Shown: piece by piece, positions 46,248 to 58,472 of the stretch
How positions within the stretch are numbered: the first letter of the stretch is position 1
Layout: each line of letters starts with the position of its first letter
DNA from: Lonicera japonica
Lineage: Eukaryota > Streptophyta > Magnoliopsida > Dipsacales > Caprifoliaceae
Length of the DNA stretch: 64,000 nucleotides
Reading direction: 5' to 3'
Assembly (NCBI GenBank): GCA_021464415.1
Contig: CM038470.1
Span: forward strand, 31,300,122 to 31,364,121
The notes under the pieces: model-generated
Databases searched by the model: none
What the model was told of the DNA's origin: nothing
What the model saw: the letters and a program-made list of their open reading frames with translations, nothing else
Made by a program: the position numbers and the translations under genes

Positions 46248-49200
46248 GATGGCCGCCCAACTCGACCTGAATTTCGACCTGAATTTGACATTTTGGACTC
46301 AGAAGGACTTGAGTACCATCGGTGGGTTTCTGATGTAGAAACCACCTTTGCGACTAAAGAATACTTTGCCACACTTGCTGACTTGAAAGACCTCACAGAC
46401 AACGGACCGTCTGACAAGGTGAAAGAAAATGCATTAACGTTTCTAAGGAAACATATTGACCCTAGCCTACGCTGGAAATACCTTCAATTGAAGACACACA
46501 AAGAATTATGGGATATCCTTAAGGGACATTTTGGGAACATTTATGACACTTTGCTCCCAGAATTGACCGTTCAGCAGAATGAAATCCGCTTGCTTGACTA
46601 TAAAAGGGTTAACGACTTTAACAAGGACATGTTTCGCCTAAAGGCACGTCTCAACTTCTATGGAATGAATCTCACAGAAGATGATATGATTTAGAAGACC
46701 TTTTCCACTTTTCCTACTTCAGCACTTATACTAGCGAACCAGTATTGGCACGAGTATGATAACAAAAGAATCACGACATTCAATAAGCTGATTAACCTAT
46801 TGCAAGTGACTGAAAGGCATAATGAGGTTCTTTTGAATAACAATGCCAGGCCCGTCGGGACAAAGAGAATTACTGAGGCCAACTACGGTAAGATGAGCAG
46901 TGGAAAGAACCCCAATGCAAAGGGTGTAATACCCCGTACTTTAATTTATTTTAAATTGAATTATATTAGCTTATTTATACTCATGTGAGTGATCGTTTGG
47001 TGATTCGGACGGTCCGGATCGATTTTGGTTGATAAATAAGAAGTTTTGGTTCTTCACAATTCGTTAATTGTAGCTAATTTTGAGCTATCGTAATTTTTTC
47101 ATTTCTTATCCGATTAAGATTCTGTGCATGTTGGTGTCTAGGTTTAATACCATTATACAAATATCGTGTTTTAGCTGAAAGCTAATTCACACGCCTAGTC
47201 GGTCAAAACAGCGTGTGAAGTAGGCCGGTTAGTAAATTCTGGTCATTCAGTAGCGCTTTGGCAGAATACTGTCTTCGGTGAATTTTTGAAAAATATCTAT
47301 TCAGAATTTGGGAAAACTTCCTCTTAGGAAGTTGTAGATCTTTGAATTACCGTTCCGTGGACATAAAGATAATTTCAATCGGAGTTCCGAATGAAAAGTT
47401 ATGGCCGAAACAAAAATAGTGCTCCAGAGCCCAAAATTATAGCGCGGACCGGTATGACGCTTTTGGCATACCGGTCCGGCACCAAATTTTTGGGAAATTT
47501 GTGCTCCGCGGACCGGTATGCCAAATATTGAATACCGGTCCGCCAATTAAACTTTTTCACCGACTTAAACACGTTTTAAAGCAATTTTTTGTCATTTTTC
47601 ACGGCAACTTCATGCTAAACACTTTCACACTCCTCTAGAGAGTTCTAGGGGGTTCTAGAGAGAGAAAGATAGAGATTTTTACTCATCCTCAATCGAAGAT
47701 TCAAGCTTGAAATCATCCAAACCCACCTCTACGGTACTATTCATCATCTTCTACCTTGGTTTTCTTCTATAAAAGCTCAAGCGTAAGCTTTAGCTAAGTG
47801 AGTTGGGGTTTACACTCTATTGATTCGAGGATTTTGCTATGCTAGAAACGCGTTGACACGAGAGCTTGAGGATTTCATCGAACAGGGCTTTGGTTTATAA
47901 CTTTCTTCCTTCTTTTGGTTTATACGCTTGAGGTAGGGGTTATTTCTTTTCAAAACTCGATAGTATGATTTTATTTACTAAGAGATGAATTATTTTATAT
48001 ATACATGTCTAATATAGAGCATATGTTTCTTGTTATCGATTACACAAGAATGATTTATGCATGTATGAGTATTAAGGAAACCATGTTAATTGATATTCAT
48101 AATTTATGCATTATTAAGCTATGATTCTGCGATGTGAAGCAAGATATGCCATCCAAGCTCTATGATTATAAGTTATTGATTCATATGGATGTTCTTTGGA
48201 GGTATATGTGTTAGTTTGACAAGGAAATGATTAGTAAAGGGTGGGTTTCGTATACACCAAAAAACATGGACGTGAATTTGATAAAGTTTAGATGGCATAT
48301 GTAGTATCTACTTTATCTATGACGCATAAATTGGAACAAGATATGCCGCTTGAACTTGCTATTTATGTAATATAGGCTTGTAGATGATGTTCCTTGGATA
48401 TACATGCTTGCTTGTATCCAAGTGGATTTGTAAATGCGTTATGTATGCGCCGAGGAACATGGCTACATGATGAATGAAGTTCAAGTGGTAGGTGTTATTT
48501 TTTGGTTGTCATAAAAAGCATGTATGCATGTTGTGCATCACTATTGTGTCAACTGCAATCTTGGAGATTCTTTGACAAGCTTGGATTCCCTTATGGCCTA
48601 TCGAATGGGCGTATATCTTTTATTTTGATGCTGAAAGCTTCATTATATATATATCTCTGTTCGGAGGCTACATGGAGGCTTATTTTTTTATGGCAATTCA
48701 TGGAAACTTCATTTCTATCTTGATATTGTCTTATCGGATACGATTGGTTGATTGATTTCTTGGTAATGATTGTACTTGGTCATGGATGACCATGGTGATG
48801 TGAATTCAGTATGAATATTTATTTTCATGGTGCTTGCCGGGATGGGAAAATAGGCAGGGCCCAGTGCCCTTAGGTTAAAAAGCCCTAAAACCCTAGGGGA
48901 TATTGTTTGGCTGCCTATAAGCCACCGGTGAAAGACCTAGGAACCTAGGCATCGGTAATACACCATTGGTTTGATTCTTTTCTATATAAAAATGGACGGG
49001 TTGTTGTTCCACTTCCTGGGTATGATGATGATATACCATTTTAAGGCAATGGATTATATGATGAGATTTCAGTTCAGGTTCTCATCGACAGAAACTATAA
49101 TTATGTTATATGCTCTTGGAGCAAATGGATTCTATATGGCCATCTTAACTTGGTTTCTCATCGACATGCATCGTCAAGATTTGGAAATAAGTTGACACAA

Positions 49201-50143
49201 AGGGAGGTAACCTGCATATGCATGAGCACGCATCATCATGAACTAGTTATATTTTGTGATATGTTACAAAAAATGTTTAGATTATATGATGAAAACGTTT
49301 ACTTGGTTTACAGTAATATATTAAGGAATATTTTCAAAACTTTCCCTTCTATTTCCCCCTTACTGAGCTATGAGCTCACCCCGTGTTTCATTCACAATTA
49401 CAAGTATACATGGGGGGTGAACGATGGTAACGGGACTACGGGTTCGGGAACGAAATAGATGGCTCTGATAAAGATTCATTTTTGTTATGTATATGTTATC
49501 TCGGGAAGCTACGGGTAACCTAAAGTGTTATCTACTGACTTGCACTTGTTTAGCTTGCTTTTGTATATTGGTTACATGTGTGCATGATTATGTACAGTAC
49601 TGTCTTCTTCTATCTTACTGATTGACATGTGTGATATTTACTGTTCGAATTTCTTTATGTATTTTCATATATACCCATGTTAGTCAATCTAAGATGGGTT
49701 AGTAGCACTCCAGGTCTTAATTATGGGTGTTGTCCTGTAAATTAAGGCGGGGGTGTTGCAAAGGGAGCTGGACGTGCTGATCCCTACCCACGTGGCAACA
49801 ATGCATAACATGAAAAGGGACGTGGGAGTTGTGGTGCGGGTCGTGGAGGCTCTTCCAAAGTATGGCGAAGAAATTGTGCTATTGGATCTAGTGGTTAGGG
49901 AAACAAGATACAAAATACACCTAAGAACCCTCCAGCCAAAAAGAAAAGAGTTGGCGATAAGTCATGTTACCGGTGTGGAGTTGCTGGGTAACAGTAAGTT
50001 ACAAGAGATATCGAGAATCTAAAGGACAAGAATCTCACTTTATGAATGAAAAAGACAACGACGCTAATGTCAACTTCACAATCGCAGACATTAGTGGCAA
50101 GAAGGACTTTACTCAATCAATGGATGCACTCGATTTTGATTGA
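46248..50143 (+). pseudogene. Copia gag (UBN2/CCHC type), split by a solo LTR
   Basis: An ATG at 46248 gives MAAQLDLNFDLN and then changes frame. From 46293 the gag core is open (GLEYHRWVSDVETTF, LWDILKGHFGN, LPELTVQQNEIRLLDYKRV) to a TAG at 46692-46694, and the same frame continues with NQYWHEYDNKRITTFNKLI. At 46920-46924 (AAGGG) the LTR of 46925-49760 intervenes. After it the coding resumes with a Gly/Arg-rich stretch, PPAKKKRVGDKSCYRCGVAG (start of a CCHC knuckle near 49950-49990), and a C-terminal tail ending DALDFD with TGA at 50141-50143. The stops and frame changes make it non-functional. Confidence 0.8.
46925..49760 (+). mobile_element. TGTAA-type solo LTR, copy B (2,836 bp)
   Basis: Begins TGTAATACCCC and ends GGGGGTGTTGCA, with a perfect 5-bp AAGGG on both sides (46920-46924 and 49761-49765). 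It has no coding sequence and matches LTR copy A in inverted orientation. The hairpins CGGACCGGTAT/ATACCGGTCCG are at 47445-47478 and 47509-47542. Its size fits a long gypsy-type solo LTR; a short non-autonomous (LARD-like) element is less likely, as no internal LTR pair is seen. Confidence 0.8.
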
Positions 50144-50689
50144 TCTACTTTATTCACTTTATTTTTCAGAAATAGTTAAATAGGCATATTGCCTGATTTT
50201 TAATTATACTATGATTCTGTCTTAAAGTTTATGATTGATTGGATGGATTAGATTTCCAAACAAGATATTGGATTAATTATTGTTGATTTTATTCGAATTT
50301 TATTCTAAAGTAATTGAATTTATTCGTTTTATTACTACATTGTTCGGAGTTTATACTCGATTTCATTACTGTAAAAATGAATCAATGATAACTTTAAATG
50401 ATTGGTTGGTAGTGAAAACACCATAACCATTCAACGAAATAGGCAATTAATAAACTATAATACCTATGTGACTATGATGATTAAATCATCATAAAAGTAA
50501 AGAATTGCTCAACCATTTTTTTGCTAAAATGTTATTCAAAAACACATACGCTCTATATGCACCCAGAATGACCCGAACTTTGTTAATGATGTTTGTACCA
50601 ACATTAATCATAAAAAAAACCAAATGTAATAATGGAACAATAACATATTTATTTTACCTCTAAACAAATGTACAAATATACGCATTTTA
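50144..50689 (+). other. Spacer between copia gag and pol
   Basis: AT-rich, possibly a decayed protease region. No frame is open and I see no clear motif. Confidence 0.4.
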
Positions 50690-51850
50690 GAGAAACTTAT
50701 GAGTCATTCTAGTGGAATGTACCCCCACTATGATAAGGATTGTCCAATCCTATGATGTCACCGACAATGTACTGTGGGACACTGACTCATACAGGCTTTG
50801 GCATGCTTGCCTAAGTGCACCTTGGTTATGATGATCCATGTGTTAAAGTACTTACATGGACATTCCCTCTTCTGAGTGACAAATAAATGGGACAAAAATT
50901 TAACACATTGCAACGTGTTGATACAAGTAATGTTCAAAAGTAATCCTTGACTTCTGAAGTATTGGAAGAAATATCCCCCTTCCTATTATGCTTCATTGAT
51001 CACGTTAAAGGAATGACACCCAATTTTTCAAAGCATATTCTTTAGCAAAAATAGGATCAAGACCTTCTTATGCTAAAGATACAAAATAAAATATACCATT
51101 CTTACAAAGAATATAATGATATATTTGTAAATTAATTTATCCAGCGTGCGAAACCATTCAAAGTACTTTATGGATCTAGTGAATAATTCGACATTCTGAT
51201 CACACGTCGAATAATTGTCTACAAGAAATGTTGTATTTACAAATCTCTTACCATATATTATACGTTTAAGGGCTCACCACCCTAACTATTGTATCATGTC
51301 TATAAGACTAGATAAAGCTGGAGAGTTTACATCAAAAGTACTTAATGATCATTGCATAAAATCAAAGTAAAGAATCTCATTCTCCATATGCATACTTAAA
51401 AGGTCTCACAAAAGTAACCATAAAAAAAATATATAGATGGTAGATAGAGCATTGGTTATGCGCACCATATTACCTATATATGCCCGGAGTTTATGCAATA
51501 TTGCACGCAGCTTTACTTATTTGTTTCAATACCCAATATTTTACAACTATTGTATGCGTACCAGTTGATAATTGGATATTAGCCTGATATTTTACGCATA
51601 TGTGCCGATTGAGCCCCCGCATCGCACTAAATTGGGTCCACTGAGACAATTAAGTATTAATGTTGGACACGAATCCTTAACAATAATTCGCCATTTGGAA
51701 TCCTTCTCAAGCGATCTCTTTGCCGCTAAAAATTGAAAATTTTCATTTTGATGAGATAATCTTCTGTCGTTAGGGGGAGATAGAAAATTAAATTTTCAAT
51801 GGAACAACAGGAATTGTTATGGTCCCTACTTTGTCTCATCTTGATTCCCA
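50690..51850 (+). pseudogene. Copia integrase, degenerate
   Basis: Recognisable in scattered frames: a pre-integrase zinc-binding stretch (50690-51000); YSLAKIGSRPSYAKD near 51030-51075; the core segment SIRLDKAGEFTSKVLNDHCI near 51300-51360 (second catalytic Asp in RLD); ALVMRTILPIYAW near 51450-51490; then a HLRIFGCAVYV-type stretch and PIEPPHRTKLGP near 51600-51640. Many stops. Confidence 0.7.
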
Positions 51851-53520
51851 CGCACATCACAATGTATAGTGAAGTGAAAAAGAATAATCGATCTTTAAAA
51901 TGTAATATATTCGATGTCTAATACATTTAATGATATCGAAAAGTGACGAGATCAAACAAACTAGCTGCAATATGCCTACAAGGTTAAAACCCCCAATAAG
52001 GGGCACAGTGTTGCATAAAGAGATGCTGCAACCACACTTAGTGGAAGTGTGGTTAAGGCCATGGCTCTTTAAAGGAATAAAGGAAGGGCATTTGGTTCGA
52101 CAAACACTCACACAAAAGAAGAGGTGGAGTAAGGCACAAATTGATCAATTAATCATTAATGTAAAAAACCCCTTTCATGAGTTAATGGAAAGTTTCTCCA
52201 TATGCATTGATGATACACTATTACTCAAGGAATAAAAAAGCACGATGATGTGGAACCTCACTCTATTGCAAAATGTCAACAAAAGGCAAAATTGGCCTAA
52301 ATGAAAATAAGCAATCCAGATAGAATTAGATTCTCTGGTAAAGTGGCAGGTATTTGGTCCGGTAGTGCTAACCGCATCAAGTGTAAAGCCTGTAAGACAT
52401 AAACAATTATTTGTTATAAAATGTAAATGAGAAAAAAGAAGTTCTGAAGTAAAAGACTCACTTTGTGGCACAAGGTTCCCCACAAACGCTCTAGAATTGC
52501 TTAAACGTTATAAAATTCCACTACTTAGTTAGCTTGGTAGTTTCCGAAGAACTGAAAATACAGCTTATGAATGTGGTTACTGCATATCTCTATGGGGATC
52601 TTGATTCAAATATATATATGAAAGTGCATGATGGTCTTACATTACCTAAGTCAAGTGACTCTAAACCACGGAGTGTGTTTACAATTATGTTGAAAAGCTC
52701 ACTTTACGGATTAAAACAATCCGGACGGATGTTGTATACCCGTCTAAGTGACTACTTGATTGGGAAAGGATATAAGAATGATGAATTATGCCCATGCGTA
52801 TTCATAAAGAAAACAAGTTCCGAAGTCGCAATTGTAGCGATACATGTCGTTGATATGAACATAATAGGTACTCTTGATGAAAGAAGAGAAACAACTAGCT
52901 ACTTGAAATCCAAATTTGAGATAAATAATCTTGGGAAAGCTCGAATTTTGTTTAGATCTTATTCTAGAATATCGAGCTTGTGGAATACTAATCCACTAGT
53001 CTGCGTACATTCAAAAGATAATCAGGCAATTTAACCTGGACAAAACGCATTCTACTAATACTCTCATGGTTGGTCGAAGTTTAGATCAAAGGAAAAATCA
53101 ATTTCGTACAAAGTAAGATTACAAAAATATGTTGGGAGATGTGAGATGAAACTTCCTATCTAAATGCAATATGCGCATTATTGCACTTAACACAACATAC
53201 TCGACCGGACATAACATTCGCATTGAACTTGTTAGCTAGATTTAGTTCAACGCCAACACAGCATAATTGAACACCTAAAAGGAACCATTGGCTTGGGATT
53301 GTTCTTTCCCTACAGAGAGGAAAAAGTGTATGCTACAGCAACATCTAAAGTAAATGATGATGCTAAAATGGCCACCCCCTACATTGAAATCCCAATTAAA
53401 ATATTGATTAATTTTGTTGGTGTTGGGTATCTCTCTGGCCCACACAAAGCTCTAAGGAGAATATGGAAAACTAGTTCACCAAGTCTTTTTCTAAGGCCAT
53501 ATTTGAAAAGTATGTGAATA
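51851..53520 (+). pseudogene. Copia reverse transcriptase/RNase H, degenerate
   Basis: 51930-52235 is the integrase-RT linker. The RT frame 52534-53034 shows LMNVVTAYLYGDLDSNIYMK, SLYGLKQSGRMLYTRLSDYL, CPCVFIKKT and VVDMNIIGT, the last corresponding to the YVDD motif in altered form. After further stops a segment in 53293-53517 has VGVGYLSGPHKA, typical of the copia RNase H region. The catalytic motif is mutated and the frame broken, so the protein is not active. Confidence 0.8.
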
Positions 53521-54057
53521 ACATAGGGTGCTTAAGCTTTCCAACTCTCATGATCAAAGTAATGATCAAGAGAAGGTGTGAAATATGATGGAATTTTCGC
53601 ACTTACGTTGTACTCTTTTCCTTGGACCAAGGTTTATTTTTTTCACTGGGTTTTGTTACTTGGTAAGGTTTTTAACGAGGCAATACATGCATAAGCTTTT
53701 CAAATTCCTTGATTAATGTAAAATCATGGGAGGTGTAGACTTAAGAGGGAGTCTAATATCCATACGACATTACGTAATACTATTTTCCTTAAACCAAGGG
53801 TTTATTTTTCCCATTGGGTTTTGTTACTTGGTAAGGTTTCTAACGAGGTAACGATATGTGCAAACTCTATTGATCGAAGTAAGGATCAAATGAAAATATA
53901 GACTCAATGGAGGAAGTCAAATAGGATTGTCATAATGTGGTACTTTTTCCCCTTCAATCAAGGTTATTTTTTCCTATAGGGTTTTTGTTACTTGACAAGG
54001 TTTTAATTAGGCAACAAGACATGTACCATTCTATCTCCGACTCAGTACAAGGGGGAG
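53521..54057 (+). other. Copia 3' untranslated region and polypurine tract
   Basis: Contains three imperfect copies of a CCAAGG-TTTATTTTT-CC-A-T-GGGTTTTGTTACTTG-GGTTT-AACGAGG block (about 53625, 53790 and 53965). It ends in the polypurine tract AAGGGGGAG (54049-54057) directly before the LTR. Confidence 0.75.
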
Positions 54058-54241
54058 TGTTTAAGAAAATTACACATGGTGTGCTACCGTCAAGATATAG
54101 TATGTATTAGGGATTTTATTGTGTAAATTGTATGCATTATGGGCCATAATGGGCTTCTTTGTAAACCCTATGTACTATTGTATTCATACTTTATTTAAAG
54201 GATTTACTAATGAAAGATACAACTGAGTTGTTCCTACAACA
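54058..54241 (+). repeat. Copia 3' LTR (184 bp)
   Basis: Begins TGTTTAAG after the polypurine tract and ends CCTACAACA. The short LTR suits this copia type. Flanking sequence after it matches the Helitron-like family interrupted at that point. No 5' LTR was found. Confidence 0.75.
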
Positions 54242-55420
54242 AAATAATCTTAATTATAATTTACTTAAAATTACCATATCTTTTATATTTTCTTACAATT
54301 TAATATTTAAAATAAAAAAACTCTTCATATTCTTAATCTCTTGCTATTTTTCTCTTATGTCACTCTTAAATTTAGAAATTTAAATCCCTATTAAATGGGG
54401 TTGTAATTTCGGTTTCTCTCCATTTTTTCTTATTTTTTTGGCTTTATATTTGTCCACTATCTCTCATTAATTGCTCATCTTTATATTTGTTGCCCCTTCT
54501 TAAGATAATTAATCACCACTAAAACCCTATTAAATTCACCATTATTATTGCTTAGTATTTAACAACATTTATTCAGTAAACATATAAAATTGGCTCCCCG
54601 GAATACTAATTCGCTGCATATGATTTTTCGATCCAAAACCTCCTCAAGGTAATACTTTTTTTCAATTTATGTTAAACAATTTTTAGTTTGATTTTCTTCC
54701 AATTGTATCTCATAACTTCTTCCCTTTCTGAATTTTTTGAAGTGTTCAAGGTATTCGTCAAAAAGATATTTTATTTCATTCCATCCCCTTTTTTTTGTTT
54801 CAAGGTTAGTTATATCAATTTTTACTAAAACCAAACTTACTTAATAATTCAATTTCCCTAATGAAAGGAGAGGTAATGATTTAGTGAATAATAAAGATTG
54901 AAACAATATCAATAATAAACATAATAATTACATGCAAAATGACTTAGCAGACATCACAAATTATGCCGACCAATTACAACACCAAAGCAAAAGAATATGC
55001 ACAAGGGAGTAACTACCAATTATATAAAATAACTATTTCTATTATATTAAAAATTAATATACTTCATATACTCAACCTAATAATGACTTATATGTTTTGC
55101 AGGGCTAACCAGAGGAGTCAAAAAAAGAAGAACAACCTACGAAAACTTACACTATATACAATTACTCCACGTTATATATGTTACTGTTTCTTAATAGAAG
55201 TATCTTTATATTGCATGATATTTTACTTAACAATTTTTATTCCGAACATATCTAACTACTAAAACATTTTGTATTATCTATAAATTTCCATAATCAATAT
55301 CTTTTATATATCCATAATTTTAAATTTCTAAATTGATTTTATTTTTTATACTAATAATTCTAGTAATCTCTAATATTTAAAATAATATTGCTTTCAAAAA
55401 AATTAAAAATAACTATTAAA
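54242..55420 (+). repeat. Helitron-like family copy
   Basis: Matches the reverse complement of 35540-36440, for example GGCTCCCCGGAATACTAATTC against GAATTAGTATTCCGGGGAGCC. It then matches 37860-38040 in direct orientation to about 55250, where it switches to an inverted block (55251-55420 against 37500-37680). The copia element lies at its left edge. Confidence 0.7.
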
Positions 55421-55520
55421 NNNNNNNNNNNNNNNNNNNNNNNNNNNNNNNNNNNNNNNNNNNNNNNNNNNNNNNNNNNNNNNNNNNNNNNNNNNNNNNN
55501 NNNNNNNNNNNNNNNNNNNN
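55421..55520. other. Assembly gap (100 N)
   Basis: Exactly 100 N, the usual placeholder for a gap of unknown size. Confidence 0.99.
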
Positions 55521-57665
55521 AACTACGCTATTTTGAGAAATTCGAGTATAAGCAAAAGAAGAATGACAACCTTAAAATAATTGTGGTTTGTAAATATCTC
55601 TTATGCTCATGGAGGGTGTATGTTAGAAACTTCCCAAAGAACACACTGCCATGTTGAGATCATTTTAGGGTGTCCATTCATGTAAATGTGATGACAATGA
55701 GAGGAACTCAATGGCCCATGCTAGATGGGTTGCAAACCATATAGAAACTGCAATAAGAAACCACAAGGAATTCAAGCCTAGAAATGTGCAAGCTGAGACC
55801 TGGGAGCAGTTTGGGGTGAAAATTTCCTACCATACAGCTTATCGATCATATGTCATGAGAGGATTTGGGGTAGTTATGCTGATGGTTACAAAATGGTTCC
55901 AGCAATGAGAAGGCTGATCTTATTGAAGAACCCTGGCAGCTTGGTTGAGTGGTTGAGGAACCCTGTTGACCACAGTTTTGTGTCATTGTGTGTTGCATTC
56001 AAGGCTTCTCTAGATGGTTTTATCAATGGATGTAGGCCTATCATAGGACTGTATGGTTCTTTTCTAAAGGGAAAATATGGTGGGGCAGTACTTTCAGCAA
56101 TTTCATTAGATGGGAATAATGGGTTATTTCCCATTGCTATAAATGTTTGTAGAGGGGAGACTTATAACACATGGAGCAATTTTCTTTCAATTCTAAAGCC
56201 ACTCATATTAAAACACCCTCTACCACTCACTTTCATTTCTGATAGAGCAAAGGGGCTAAGAACTGCTGTGAAGGAAGTGTTCCCATCTAGTAACCAAAGA
56301 TTTTGTTTCAGACATATGTATAAGAACTTTAAAGGTGATGGGTATAAAGGAGAGCACTTAGAGCATCTAACTTGGGGGGCTGCTAAAGCTTACAAGAAGA
56401 AGGAGCATGATAGATGGATGAAACAACTTGAGAAGGATGATAAAGAAGCTTATAAATGGATGTGCAATGAAGAGAAGGAAGTGTGGGCCAGATCTTACTT
56501 TGATACAACATCTAAATGTGAGCACATTACAAAAAAAAAATTCAAAGTCTTTCAATAAGATGTTGTTAACCTTAAGGGATCTGCCACTTGGGAAATTAGT
56601 ACAAAAATATCAGTTTTTAGTTATGTCATTGATTTACAATAGAAGGATGAAAGGATTGGAAATGAATGTGGGTTCATTGGTTCCGAGGGTTGATAAAACT
56701 ATTTCCAAGTTGAAGAAAGATTATAATATGTATACAACTCAAGGTTCAACTGACATGTTGCATGTGACCATCAACAAATTTGGTGTGACTTGGACTGTGG
56801 ATCTGAATGCTGAACCTTGTGAATGTTGTGAATGGCAATTGACTGGGATCCCATGCATCCATGCCACTGCTGTCATCAATCCTAGGAGGGAAGATTGGGC
56901 CAAGTAAGTACTCACACTTGTACTTTTTTTTATGTCTGCTAAAATTAATTTTATGTGCCACTTATACTTCTTTGATATTATATAGGTATTGCAGTCCTTT
57001 ATTTACAATGGAAGCCTATAGAGCTGCATATAAAGGCTTTGTGACACCTATGAATGGTTCTCAATATTGGCCAGAGGTATTTCTTTAACTATTTCCAAGT
57101 TGTTACAATATTATATGTTTATTGCATTTGAACTTACACATATTTTCACAGGCACGACATCAAGTTATTCCTCCTCCACTCTACAGACCTCCAAGCAGAC
57201 CAAGGCATAATAGGATCAAGAATAGAGATGAGCCAACTACTGAAAAAAGGTCCCAGAAGAAATGTAGCAAATGTGGAGTGCTTGGACATAACAAGAAGAG
57301 TTGTAAAGGTGCACCTGCTACTAATCACAATGGAAGGAGAGGTAACAAGTATTTTTCAATGTTCTTGTGTCTTACTTTAATTAAATTTGTTATATTTTGG
57401 CTTTATAATACCTAACAGTTATTGTTTGTTTACATTGAGGCCTAGGATAGATGCAAAGGGGCCTATTTTGCAACAAGAACACTTAGGTCCAAGACCCCCA
57501 TTAATCATTCCCTCCAAGCCAGTAGCAAAAACAACCAACTCAGTGGGAGGAAAGGGTAGCAGTAGCATTGGGGGCAGGGGAGGGAAGAAAAAAAGGAATT
57601 TTGTTCCACCAAGCTCAAGCACCCAGTTCAGCTCTGCACAATCAGGGCAGTATAACATGCTTTAA
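55521..57665 (+). pseudogene. MuDR/MULE transposase, spliced, probably inactive
   Basis: The gap hides the 5' end. 55690-55850 encodes the pre-catalytic region (HARWVANHIETAIRNHKEFKP). The DDE region is in 55893-56558: GLYGSFLKGKYGGAVLSAIS, LDGNNGLFPIAINV, FISDRAKGLRTAV, QRFCFRHMYKNFK. The first catalytic Asp of the usual GLDG motif is Tyr here. An A-run at about 56531-56540 shifts the frame; coding continues at 56560-56905 to the SWIM zinc finger CECCEWQLTGIPCIHATA. Exons then follow at 56986-57077 (YCSPLFTMEAYRAAY), 57152-57341 (CCHC knuckle CSKCGVLGHNKKSC) and about 57441-57665, a Gly/Ser-rich tail ending GQYNML. Frame breaks are also seen near 55860-55890. MULE transposases cut at terminal inverted repeats; none can be confirmed on the gap side. 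Confidence 0.85.
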
Positions 57666-58019
57666 GACTTTGTTTGCAACATGGTTACTTATATTATGCC
57701 TGCTAAACTTGTTTTTTTTTGTTTTCTATTAAGCTAGTTTAAGATTTATGATGTTTATGTTTGGAAATTGCCTTTTTGTTGTTGGTTTTAAAGTGTGTAA
57801 ACTGTTCTAAAACTTATTTAAGGTTATGTTTGTGATGTAAACTTTCTTAAGAAAAGTTTAAATTTTGTCTTATTTTGGCACTTTGGTTGCCTTTTTCCTT
57901 TGAGTTTGGATCTGAATTAGTTCATAGGATCACAATTAATTTATAGGATCAGAATTATTTGTACATAATAGTTGCATTAGTACATAATAGTTGTATTACA
58001 CTTCTTTATTACATCATAC
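57666..58019. other. Shared 3' region between convergent MULE ORFs
   Basis: T-rich downstream of the transposase stop. Convergent transcription units meet here. There is a short repeat of TTAGTACATAATAGTTG near 57960-57995. Confidence 0.5.
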
Positions 58020-58472
58020 TTATTTCAATTTGCTATCAAATGTTTTGCATAGGTCATCCAAACTTACCTCTAACTTTACCCTAAGATTAACCTTCTTAGA
58101 CTTATTTATTGCTGTAGATAACCATTCAAAATGTCCATACTTCACACACTTAAGAAACTTCTTTCCATAGCTATGTATTTGCTTCGATGTCCAAAGTTTT
58201 CTAGCAACTCCACACCTGGCTGGGCACAGGGTGTTTTTCCATGGGCAAGCCCTTGCCCAATGATCTATTTCTCCCGCATTGAAAACAACCTTGCACGCAC
58301 TTCTGCCCGTATATGTCTTGTTCTTGATGATGAACAATCCTTCAATCCAATTGCATCTCCTAACCATTGCTTCTTCACAGTCAGTATGGCACTTCAAAGA
58401 TTTTACCATTTGTTTCTTCTCTTTGAGATAAAGCTCTATTAAATGGTATTGATTGTGATTGGTGGAATTCAC
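58020..58472 (-). CDS. GRF-type zinc-finger protein convergent with the MULE transposase
   Basis: A 150-residue frame. The C-terminal half has CPARCGVARKLWTSKQ, then YGKKFLKCVKYGHFEWL, matching the GRF zinc-finger layout (Cys..CysGly, a Gly-Lys/Arg-x-Phe-x-x-Cys segment, Phe-Glu-Trp). One Cys seems replaced by His or Tyr before FEW. The N-terminal half has Cys/His pairs (KCHTDCEE) and Lys-rich stretches. GRF fingers bind single-stranded nucleic acid in other proteins. It sits 355 bp from the transposase stop on the opposite strand and may be a second element-encoded protein, by analogy with mudrB in maize MuDR (inference). It may be truncated at the N-terminus. Confidence 0.5.
   Translation of the reverse strand: MNSTNHNQYHLIELYLKEKKQMVKSLKCHTDCEEAMVRRCNWIEGLFIIKNKTYTGRSACKVVFNAGEIDHWARACPWKNTLCPARCGVARKLWTSKQIHSYGKKFLKCVKYGHFEWLSTAINKSKKVNLRVKLEVSLDDLCKTFDSKLK

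Noticed and set aside
48502..49458. Frames of 73-102 residues inside LTR copy B
   Set aside because: They are not conserved in copy A and have no domain; chance frames in LTR DNA.
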